This document shows positions 16,533 through 23,738 of a DNA stretch of 64,000 nucleotides, piece by piece. Source of the stretch: Actinokineospora diospyrosa (GTDB taxonomy: Bacteria > Actinomycetota > Actinomycetes > Mycobacteriales > Pseudonocardiaceae); assembly GCF_024171925.1 (NCBI RefSeq), contig NZ_JAMTCO010000008.1:372001-436000 (forward strand), read 5' to 3'. Below the pieces are notes generated by a model. The model was not told where the DNA came from and made no database searches. It saw nothing but the letters and a program-made list of their open reading frames with translations. Made by a program: the position numbers and the translations under genes. How positions within the stretch are numbered: position 1 is the first letter of the stretch; every line of letters starts with the position of its first letter.

Positions 16533-17861
16533 ATGTCCGGTAACCACCCCTGGTTCGGCGAACACGTGATCGCCCCCGCCGCCGCGCCCGCCACCATCCG
16601 CGACATGCTCCGGCACGAGATCCGCGACACCGGCTGGCCGCACCAGCCCATGCTGCCCGCCGCCCCGCTCGCCCTCCCCCGCGCGTCCTACGCCGAGCTC
16701 TACCGCGCCACGACCGCGCTGCTGGACCTGGTTCGCCGGGTCGCCCTGGAGACCGCGAGCACGACGGCGGGCCGGTTGGCCGCGTACGGGATGCCGGAGA
16801 GCGAGGACCAGCTGTTCGTGGCCGACCAGTTCATCGAGGAGCGCTACGCCGATTGTGTCGTGCGCCCCGACGTGGTGATCGGCCAGGACGGCCCGCGCTT
16901 CCTGGAGTTCAACGTCAGCGGGGCGTTGGGCGGGCCGGTGGAGACGCATTGTCGGCTGCTGGTGTGGCGGGCGCTGCACGGGGACGCCGACGGGCGGGTG
17001 CCGTTCGGGTTCCACTCGCCGTTCGCGGTGCGGGAGCGCATGTTCCGGGACTTGGCGGCCGAGTTGGGCGTGGCGCCACGGGTTGCCCTGGTCGGTAGCG
17101 CACGGGACCAAGGCGTGGCCTCGACCCGGTACTTCGACATCGAGGCCGAGTACTACGCGGCGCGGGGGCTGCACGCCCGGTTCTTCGAGCCGGAAGACCT
17201 GTCCGAGGCGTGGAACGGCCCGGTGCACTACCCGTTGGGGCTGCGCAACTTCACCATCCCGGACTGGGACGAGCTGGGGATCGACACCGCGCCGGTCCAG
17301 GAGGCCCTCGACAACGGCGTCCTGCTGGTGGGCACCCAGACCTCGACCTTCCTGGCCAGCAAGCTGACCATGGGCCTGCTGTCGGAGGGGCGGCCGTGGA
17401 TGAGCGCGGCCGAACGGGCCCTCGTCGCCCGCTACCTGCCGTGGACCCGCGTGCTGTCCGCCCGCAAGACCACCTTCGCCGACGAGGGGGTCGACCTCCT
17501 CCAGTTCACTGTGGACAACCGCGAACGCCTGGTGCTCAAGGAGGGGCTGGGCATGAGCGGCAAGCAGGTGCTCATCGGCGAGCGCACCACCCCGGCCGAG
17601 TGGTCCGCCGCCGTGGACGCGGCCGCGCTCTCGGGCACCAGCATCGTCCAGGAGTTCGTCGCCCCGGCCAGCTGCCACCTACCCATGATCACCGAGGACT
17701 CCAGCACCCCGCACGACGTGGCCATCGCCCCCGTCCTGGGCCCCCTCCTCTTCGGCGGCCGCCCGGCCGGGATCTTCGCCCGCTTCTTCGGCGACGGACA
17801 AGCCGGGATCGTCAGCGTCATGGGCAACAACGCCGCCGACAACTGCGTGGTCTGGGTATAG
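16533..17861 (+). CDS. ATP-grasp-type ligase with permuted motif order
   Basis: A 442-residue protein I read as a carboxylate-amine ligase of the ATP-grasp fold. The metal-binding strand RFLEFNVSGALGG lies near residue 128, well before the glycine-rich ATP loop LVLKEGLGMSGKQVLIG near residue 335. That order is reversed relative to ordinary ATP-grasp enzymes and matches circularly permuted (glutathionylspermidine-synthase-like) members. It could join an amino acid or amine to a pathway acid, giving the cluster its only apparent amide-forming step. Start ATG 16533 has AGAAGGAA upstream. Family moderate, reaction inferred. Confidence 0.65.
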   Translation: MSGNHPWFGEHVIAPAAAPATIRDMLRHEIRDTGWPHQPMLPAAPLALPRASYAELYRATTALLDLVRRVALETASTTAGRLAAYGMPESEDQLFVADQFIEERYADCVVRPDVVIGQDGPRFLEFNVSGALGGPVETHCRLLVWRALHGDADGRVPFGFHSPFAVRERMFRDLAAELGVAPRVALVGSARDQGVASTRYFDIEAEYYAARGLHARFFEPEDLSEAWNGPVHYPLGLRNFTIPDWDELGIDTAPVQEALDNGVLLVGTQTSTFLASKLTMGLLSEGRPWMSAAERALVARYLPWTRVLSARKTTFADEGVDLLQFTVDNRERLVLKEGLGMSGKQVLIGERTTPAEWSAAVDAAALSGTSIVQEFVAPASCHLPMITEDSSTPHDVAIAPVLGPLLFGGRPAGIFARFFGDGQAGIVSVMGNNAADNCVVWV

Positions 17862-18173
17862 GCACCTAGCCGTCCAAACCACGCGAATCCGCAACCCTCC
17901 ACCGTTCCGCGGCACTTTCGCGGTCAACCACAGGGTGGTGGTGATCCGTCGTGGCCGTGATCCCGCACCGCCGCGGTCAGTGGTCTGGCGCACCGCGCGG
18001 GCGAGTCCGTTGTGGCGCCAGATCCCGGGATCGCTTGATCGGTCGGCGGAGTTGGCTAGTAGCCTTGCCTGGCGACGCACGGGCGCCGGGATGGAGTCGA
18101 GCCCGAACGCGGTGGCACCAGCGCTCAGCTGTCCGCCGCGCGACGCTTCAGCCGTGGAAGGGCGGGTCGCCGC
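17862..18173. other. Intergenic region before the STAS/kinase fusion gene
   Basis: About 310 bp with no supportable gene. A weak promoter-like pair TTGATC (about 18034) and TAGTAG about 16 nt later lies in the right orientation for the downstream gene, and GAAGGG precedes its start. Otherwise I see nothing distinctive. Confidence 0.35.
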
Positions 18174-18914
18174 ATGGGCCGGGGCACGTTGACGCTCATC
18201 GAGTTCGCCGCCGAGGGCGCGACGGTGGTCGTGGCGGGCGGGGTGCTCGACCACACTACCTACGGCAGGCTGCGGACCCACCTGCTCAAGTGCGCGGCCG
18301 AGGCCCCGTCGGCCCTGGTCGTCGACGTGTCCGCGCTATCGGTGCCCAATCCGACGGTGCTGGCGGTCTTCGTGGCGGTCGACACCCAGATGTCGCACTG
18401 GCCGGGGGTGCCGGTCAGCGTCGTGTCGCCGCCGCACGAGGACAGCCCGGTGCCGCCCGACAGCCCGATCCGCCGGTTCGTCCCGGTGTACCCGACGGTG
18501 GCCGTGGCGCTCGCCGCCGCGGCGACGCCGATCCGGCGCGTGGTCAGCTCCGAGCTGCCCAACAACAACACCGCGATGCCGCTCGGCCGGGCGCTGGTGC
18601 GGGAGTTCTGCGCGGACTGGGGCGCCGACTGGGGCGAGGAGAGCGCCCTGCTGATCGCCACCGAGCTGGTGCAGAACACCATCCAGCACACCCTGTCCGC
18701 CCCCAAGCTGCGCCTGGAGCTGCGCCGGGGCCTGTTCACCATCGCGGTGCACGACGACCACCCGCGGTGCCCGCCGACCAGCCCGCCACCGCGGCCGGGC
18801 ATCGGTGTGCACGGCCTGGAGATCATCGCCCAGCTCTGCCACACCTGGGGCGCCACGCCGACGCCGAGCGGCGGCAAGGTCGTGTGGGCGACGCTGCGCG
18901 AGAAGAACGCCTAG
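18174..18914 (+). CDS. STAS domain - HATPase anti-sigma regulator fusion
   Basis: A 246-residue protein. Residues 1-~110 have the STAS (anti-sigma antagonist) pattern LIEFAAEGATVVVAGG ... LVVDVSALSVPNPTVLAVF; residues ~125-246 have an RsbW/SpoIIAB-like HATPase with the N-box ESALLIATELVQNTIQHT and GIGVHGLEII. Usually these are separate partners, the kinase phosphorylating the antagonist. The phosphorylatable serine expected in the STAS loop is not obvious here (NPTV instead), so the fused domain may be structural or sense another input. Start ATG 18174 has GAAGGG upstream. Convergent with the CheR-PAS gene, 9 bp apart. Confidence 0.75.
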   Translation: MGRGTLTLIEFAAEGATVVVAGGVLDHTTYGRLRTHLLKCAAEAPSALVVDVSALSVPNPTVLAVFVAVDTQMSHWPGVPVSVVSPPHEDSPVPPDSPIRRFVPVYPTVAVALAAAATPIRRVVSSELPNNNTAMPLGRALVREFCADWGADWGEESALLIATELVQNTIQHTLSAPKLRLELRRGLFTIAVHDDHPRCPPTSPPPRPGIGVHGLEIIAQLCHTWGATPTPSGGKVVWATLREKNA

Positions 18915-18923
18915 GCGCCACCC

Positions 18924-20765
18924 CTAGCCCGCCTGGATCTCCATCACCAGGATCGCCCCGCGCACCCGCTCGTCGTGGCTGCGCAGCGAGCCGCACATGA
19001 CCCGCAGCGAGATCGACCTGCCCCGCCGGTTGATGGCCTCGAGGTGCAGGAACTCGGTGAAACCGGGGTCGGCCAACGCCCCGCGCAGCGCCTGCCGCAG
19101 CTCGGCGACCGGCAGCCCGATGTCCAGGTTGAGCAGGTGCCTGCCGGTGGTCTCCGCCGCGCGCAGCCCCCACAGCTCCTCGGCGGCGCGGTTCCAGGCG
19201 CGCACCCGCAGCTCGACGTCGACCACGACGATGCCCGACCGCAGCGAGGTCAGCACCGTCTCCAGGAAGTCGTTGGCCTCGTCGAGCTCGACGCCGCGGT
19301 CGCGGAGCATGTCGTTCATCGCCTGGAGCTCGTCGTTGGTGGACTGGAGCTCCTCGTTGATGGTCTCCAGTTCCTCGTTGGTCGACTGCAGCTCCTCGTT
19401 CGTCGTCTCCAACTCCTCGACGGTGGACTGGAGCTCCTCGTTGGTCGTCTCCAGTTCCTCGTTCGTCGACTGCAGCTCCTCGTAGGCCATCTCCAGCTGG
19501 CGGTTGGCGTGCGCGAGCTCGTCGAACAGCTGCCGGGTGGCGGTGACGTCGTGGAAGGCGACCGAGACCCCGATCCCGGTGTCGGCGAGCGGGTCGATGT
19601 GGATCTCGAACCAGGTGGTGGCGTCCGGCCTGCGCTGCCAGGACACGTCCTTGACCTGCACCGGGCGCTGGTCGAGCCGGGCCTGCTCGACGAAGGCGCG
19701 CAGCTCGACCGGACGGTAGGACACCTCCAGGTCCCGCAGCGGCCTGCCGATGTCGTCGTCGGTGAGGCCGAACAGCACCCTGGCCTGGTAGTTGGCCAAC
19801 GCGAGCACGTCGTCCTCGGCGAGCACCAACTGGGCGACCGGCCCGGCGTCGAAGGCGTGCTCACGCAGCTCGTCGAGCCTGCCGACCGCACCCCGCCGGT
19901 CCTGCCCGTCGTGCGCCTTCACCGGCGGCCCCACCGGCGCGAGGACAGCCGGTGTCTTGCGGAACACCCGGCGCTTGAGGTCGACGGGCTCGAACAACCT
20001 GCCGTGCGAGAGCAGCATCTCGGCCTTGCCGAGGAACAGCAGCCCGTGCGGGGCGATCGCGAAGTGCAGCCGGGCAAGGATCTTGGCCTGGGTCTCGGCG
20101 TTGAAGTACATCAGCGTGTTGCGGCAGGTCAACAGGTCGATCCGGGAGATCGGCGCGTCCTGCACCAGGTCGTTGCGCCCGAAGATCACCGAGCGCCGCA
20201 GGTCCTTGCGGAAGGCGAAGTGGCCGTTGTGCCGCTCGAAGTAGCGCTCGAGCAGCGGCGCGGGCACCGACTCGACCTCACCACCGGTGTAGAGCGCCTG
20301 CCTGGCCTGGGTCAGCGCCTGCTCGTCGACATCGGTCGCGTAGATCTTCACCCGCTGCCGGAACTGCTCAACCCCCATCTCCTCGACGAATGCCATGGCC
20401 AGCGTGTACGCCTCCTGACCGGCCGCGCACCCGGCACACCAGATCCGAATCGGCGCCTGCGACGTACGCCTGCCCACCAACGCCGGAACCGTCACCGCCC
20501 GCAGGTAGTCCCACGCGTCGAGGTCGCGGAAGAAACTGGTCACGTTGATCAGGATGGTGTTGAACAACGCGTTGAACTCATCGGCGTTGGCCTGCAGGTG
20601 GTCGATGTAGTCGGCGTAGTCCTCGATCGCCACCTGGGTCATCCGCTGCCGCACCCGCCGAACCAAACTGGTGCGCTTGTAACCGGTGAAGTCGAACCCC
20701 CGAGCCTCCTTCAGGTACTCCAGCAGAGTCTCGAACTCAGCCCCAGCCCCGGTGTCGGCTTCCAC
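18924..20765 (-). CDS. CheR-type methyltransferase with PAS domains and coiled coil
   Basis: A 613-residue protein with a CheR domain at ~10-275 (GYKRTSLVRRVRQRM; SAM-binding IRIWCAGCAAGQEAYTLAM; LLTCRNTLMYF), a PAS domain at ~310-415, a coiled coil of eight uninterrupted heptads at ~425-485 (EELQSTN/EELETTN alternating), and a second PAS domain to the end. CheR-PAS-coil proteins often also carry CheB and a histidine kinase; here both are absent. A signalling methyltransferase or sensor role is likely, with the target unknown. The GTG at 20765 has no clear ribosome site, so it may be leaderless. Confidence 0.85.
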   Translation of the reverse strand: MEADTGAGAEFETLLEYLKEARGFDFTGYKRTSLVRRVRQRMTQVAIEDYADYIDHLQANADEFNALFNTILINVTSFFRDLDAWDYLRAVTVPALVGRRTSQAPIRIWCAGCAAGQEAYTLAMAFVEEMGVEQFRQRVKIYATDVDEQALTQARQALYTGGEVESVPAPLLERYFERHNGHFAFRKDLRRSVIFGRNDLVQDAPISRIDLLTCRNTLMYFNAETQAKILARLHFAIAPHGLLFLGKAEMLLSHGRLFEPVDLKRRVFRKTPAVLAPVGPPVKAHDGQDRRGAVGRLDELREHAFDAGPVAQLVLAEDDVLALANYQARVLFGLTDDDIGRPLRDLEVSYRPVELRAFVEQARLDQRPVQVKDVSWQRRPDATTWFEIHIDPLADTGIGVSVAFHDVTATRQLFDELAHANRQLEMAYEELQSTNEELETTNEELQSTVEELETTNEELQSTNEELETINEELQSTNDELQAMNDMLRDRGVELDEANDFLETVLTSLRSGIVVVDVELRVRAWNRAAEELWGLRAAETTGRHLLNLDIGLPVAELRQALRGALADPGFTEFLHLEAINRRGRSISLRVMCGSLRSHDERVRGAILVMEIQAG

Positions 20766-20950
20766 CCGCGCAGCCTAGCGACCAAGCACCCACCCCACCG
20801 CGCCGCACCACCGGTCGACTCCACCACTCGGCCCAACCACCCCACGCCCCCTCCAAGCCCCGGCTGCCGTCCACTGCCCCTGGACGCGGCCAACCGCCCT
20901 ACCCGCCCACTTGGACACTTCGGAAGCCGAGGCCCTCCCAGCCAGCCACC

Positions 20951-21310
20951 GGACACTCGGACCCAGCAGTGCCAACCCAGCCCCCATCAGGTCCGCCGCA
21001 ACCCACCCACCTAGCCCCTGCACACTCGGACCCCGCGGTGCCAACCGAGCTTCCGTCAGGTCCGCCCAAGCCCACCTACTCAGCCCTTGGACACTCGAAC
21101 CCAGCGGTGCCAGCTCAGCCCACGTCAGGGCCTGCCCAACGCACCAACCCAGCCCTCGGACACTCGGAAGCAGCGGTGCCAGCTCAGCTTCCGCCAGGTC
21201 CGCCCAAGCCCACCTACTCAGCGCCTGGACACTCGGAACGGCCGGTGCCATCCCAGCCCGCCCTCGTCAGCCCTGCCAACCCACCTGGACAGTCGGAGTC
21301 GCTGGTGCCA
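20951..21310. repeat. 69-bp tandem repeat, about six degenerate copies
   Basis: The landmark GGACACTCGG recurs at 20951, 21020, 21089, 21158 and 21227 in exact 69-bp steps, and once more at 21287 after 60 bp. Each unit also shares AGCGGTGCCA and TCAGGTCCGCC. Because 69 is a multiple of three, all frames stay open and read a 23-residue repeat; no start, ribosome site or codon bias favours any of them. Most of 20766-20950 is similar C-rich degenerate sequence. Confidence 0.85.
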
Positions 21311-21314
21311 ACTG

Positions 21315-21457
21315 CTCGATGGGGCGGACTTGTTTTGCGTGGGGGGACAACACCCGTAGCGTCGCCTCGCAGCAGGGCCATGCTTTTCGGCCCCTGCTGT
21401 GCGGTCCTGCCACGGGTGTCGTAGGGGCCCCGCGCAAAACAAGTTCGCCCCATCGAG
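21315..21457. repeat. 143-bp long imperfect inverted repeat (hairpin element)
   Basis: The outer 25 bases CTCGATGGGGCGGACTTGTT-TTGCG (21315-21339) match the reverse complement of 21433-21457 at 24 of 25 positions. Inner segments also pair (ACACCCGT, GCAGCAGGGCC), so the whole element folds on itself around an ATGCTTTTCG loop. No target duplication is evident. It could be a MITE-like palindrome, a structured RNA gene or a protein-binding cruciform. Confidence 0.8.
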
Positions 21458-21487
21458 CCGACCGCATTGCCGCGGATCGGGCCCGAT

Positions 21488-21544
21488 GTCGCCGCCAGGC
21501 GACGAGGCGTCCGATCCCGGTCGCCGAGGTTGCCGCCAGGCAAC
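21488..21544. repeat. Two tandem hairpin units with compensatory changes
   Basis: GTCGCC-GCCA-GGCGAC (21488-21503) is followed 41 bp later by GTTGCC-GCCA-GGCAAC (21529-21544). The C-to-T change in one arm is matched by G-to-A in the other, keeping the stem paired. Both units continue with a similar CGAGGC...CCGG...CGCCGAGG tail, so they are tandem duplicates about 41 bp long. Confidence 0.6.
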
Positions 21545-21600
21545 GAGGCCGACCACCCCGGCTCGCCGAGGTCGACCCGCACGCAGCCGACCCCCACCAC

Positions 21601-21981
21601 TCACACCTCCACAACCCTCTTCCTCAACAAGCAGAACTCATTACCCTCAGGATCCGCCAACACATGCCAACTCTCCTCACCACTCTGCCCCACATCAGCA
21701 AACCTCGCCCCCACCTCCAACAACCGCTCCAGCTCAGCCTCCTGATCCCGATCAGTCGGACTCACATCAATGTGCAACCGATACTTCCCACTCCGCACCT
21801 CAGCATTCGGACTGAGAACGATCGTCGGCTGCGCCCCACCGAACCCAACCCCCGCCGGGCCGATCTCAATCGCCCCATCCTCCCGGCCCAACTCCACATA
21901 GCCGAGCACCGCACACCAGAACCCAGCCAACAACTCGGGATCCCGCGCCTCAATGACCAACTCACTGATACGACAAGCCAC
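21601..21981 (-). CDS. VOC family (glyoxalase-like) protein
   Basis: A 126-residue single-module vicinal-oxygen-chelate protein: N-terminal ISELVIEARDPELLAGFWCAVLGY is the family pattern (split here as ISELVIEARD and LLAGFWCAVLGY), then YRLHIDVSPTDRDQEAELERLLE, and the C-terminal VLADPEGNEFCLL. Proteins like this act as lyases, dioxygenases or antibiotic-binding proteins; nothing indicates which. GTG 21981 is preferred to the longer frame because GGGGGAG precedes it and the family pattern begins a few residues in. It stands alone between the repeat region and the secreted-protein gene. Confidence 0.85.
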   Translation of the reverse strand: MACRISELVIEARDPELLAGFWCAVLGYVELGREDGAIEIGPAGVGFGGAQPTIVLSPNAEVRSGKYRLHIDVSPTDRDQEAELERLLEVGARFADVGQSGEESWHVLADPEGNEFCLLRKRVVEV

Positions 21982-22034
21982 GCCCACTCCCCCACTCGAC
22001 CAACTCACGACAGCCGAGTGTACCGACGCACCGA

Positions 22035-22595
22035 TCAGAGCGCCCCAAGGAAGGTGGTCTGTCCAATCGGGACAGACAGACTAGACAGACCACCCAGCGC
22101 ACAACCGAGGTTGGGGTTGGCAACCCCAACAGTCTGCGACGTAGTCCCCACCAACGGCCCACTCGTCTGCGTGGTCATCAACGTCACCAAACCGTTGAGA
22201 GGATTGGTGTTCACAGTGAAATCAAAGGCAGTTCGTCCACCACCGAGCGACCAATCGATCGTGGCACGCCCGGTGATCGTGGCCAACAGGTTGCAGGGGA
22301 CGCCACCGAGAGACGTGATCGTCCCCGTGGCGTCACTAACGGTCCCAGCTTGAAGCTGGCTGAAGTTCCCGCTAGGTGACAAGCAGTTGACCACGCTAGC
22401 GACACCAGTGACCTGCGCCGTCGACTGGGTAGCGGTCAGCGCTGGGCTGAACGCGAGCTGCACGTTGACGTTGCACGTGAGCTCCACGAGCGCGGCCTGA
22501 GCGGGCACGGCGACCGCAACCGGGGCCAAGAGCGCCAATGCGAAGATCGCCGCGCTCCATCTCCTGCGAACACGGGTCCGCGAACCGTCGCGCAT
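22035..22595 (-). CDS. Secreted protein of unknown function
   Basis: A 186-residue protein with a textbook signal peptide: MRDGSRTRVRRRWSAAIF, hydrophobic core, and AQA cleavage near residue 34. The mature part is rich in T, S, G, V and L with few charges, carries a few cysteines (TCNVNV, VNCLSP, PCNLL, GCALGG) that could form disulfides, and looks like a beta-rich exported domain. I do not recognise the family. ATG 22595 has AGGA 8 nt upstream. Divergent from the intradiol dioxygenase-like gene, with a 243-bp gap between them containing no other gene. Confidence 0.75.
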   Translation of the reverse strand: MRDGSRTRVRRRWSAAIFALALLAPVAVAVPAQAALVELTCNVNVQLAFSPALTATQSTAQVTGVASVVNCLSPSGNFSQLQAGTVSDATGTITSLGGVPCNLLATITGRATIDWSLGGGRTAFDFTVNTNPLNGLVTLMTTQTSGPLVGTTSQTVGVANPNLGCALGGLSSLSVPIGQTTFLGAL

Positions 22596-22838
22596 GGTCG
22601 TTCCTCTCGTCGGGATCAACTACCTCGACAGAGGCTGGTCGCTGGTCACACGACAGGCAATCCCCCGTAACCCTGCCGCGAGCGAACTCCACCCGAGTTC
22701 CGGACCGTGCGAACGCAGCGTGGTCGCCGACTACGCCATCCCGGTCACGCGAAAGAGTGACAGTCCACTCCAGACTGCCGGCTCCCGGGAACACCACTAG
22801 CGTCGGGTGCGGCCGGTCTGCCAGGAGGAGAAGGTTTC

Positions 22839-23708
22839 ATGGGCGCTCACGTGCTGAACGACGACGGGAAGCGGGTCAGCAGGCGCACGGTGGTCTTCGG
22901 CAGTCTCACCCTCGCCGGAGTGGTCGCGGCGTGCGGCGGCAAAGACTCGGGCACCACCGCCACGGCCACCACGGCGGCCGCCGGAGCGGACCCCGCCGCG
23001 TTGCTCGCGAGTGCCACCACCTGCATCCTCTCCCCGACCACCACCCAGGGCCCCTACTACTTCGACGCGGACAAGATCCGCGGCGACATCCGCGAAGACC
23101 GCCAAGGCACCCGTCTGGACCTGGCCCTCAAGGTCGTCGACAGCGAAGGCTGCACCCCCCTCAAGGACGTCGTCGTCGAGATCTGGCACTGCGACGCCGC
23201 AGGCCTCTACTCCGGCGCCGAATCCCAGTCCACCGGCGGCGGCGAAGGCATGCCCGGCGGCGCCCCCGCCCCCAGCGGCGCCCTAGCTCCCCCCGGCGGC
23301 GGTCCTGCTGACCCTCCCAGCGGCGCCCCACCCGGCTCCGGCGACATGGCCGACCTCGTCCCCACCGACGACAAGCGCTACCTACGCGGCGCCCAAGTGA
23401 CCAACACCGACGGCGTGGTCCGCTTCACCACGATCTGGCCCGGCTGGTACCGCGGCCGCACCGTGCACATCCACGCCATGGTGCACCTCAACAACACCAA
23501 AGCCCTCATCACCCAACTAATGTTCGACGAGGCCCTCAACGACAAGGTCTACACAGCCGCCCCCTACGCCACCCACACTGGCCGAGACACCACCAACGCC
23601 AACGACACCATCTACAACGACTCCATGCTCCTCACCGTCCAAGCAGCCACCAACACCCACCTAGCCGCCAAAATCCTCGCCGTAGACACGGACAAACACG
23701 GCTCCTAG
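22839..23708 (+). CDS. Exported intradiol ring-cleavage dioxygenase-like lipoprotein
   Basis: A 289-residue protein related to catechol/protocatechuate intradiol dioxygenases. The N-terminus has twin arginines (VSRRTVVFGS) and the lipobox-like GVVAAC, suggesting Tat-dependent export and lipid anchoring. Fe(III) ligands of the fold are recognisable as tyrosine in QGPYYF and tyrosine and two histidines in GWYRGRTVHIH, with EIWHCDAAGLYSG between. A Gly/Pro-rich insert of about 45 residues interrupts the barrel after YSGAES. Secreted intradiol homologues exist in actinomycetes, with largely unproven substrates. ATG 22839 has AGGAGGAGAAGG upstream. Confidence 0.85.
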   Translation: MGAHVLNDDGKRVSRRTVVFGSLTLAGVVAACGGKDSGTTATATTAAAGADPAALLASATTCILSPTTTQGPYYFDADKIRGDIREDRQGTRLDLALKVVDSEGCTPLKDVVVEIWHCDAAGLYSGAESQSTGGGEGMPGGAPAPSGALAPPGGGPADPPSGAPPGSGDMADLVPTDDKRYLRGAQVTNTDGVVRFTTIWPGWYRGRTVHIHAMVHLNNTKALITQLMFDEALNDKVYTAAPYATHTGRDTTNANDTIYNDSMLLTVQAATNTHLAAKILAVDTDKHGS

Positions 23709-23738
23709 CCCCAATCCAACCCTCTCCCGCAGCAAGAC

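Noticed and set aside
20775..21251. Minus-strand frame encoding a 23-residue Trp/Leu-rich repeat
   Set aside because: The repeat unit is 69 bp, so every frame stays open. No ribosome site or codon preference supports this one, and the other frames look equally good.
21315..21600. CRISPR array
   Set aside because: The repeats here are inverted or tandem without uniform unique spacers, and no cas genes lie in the window.
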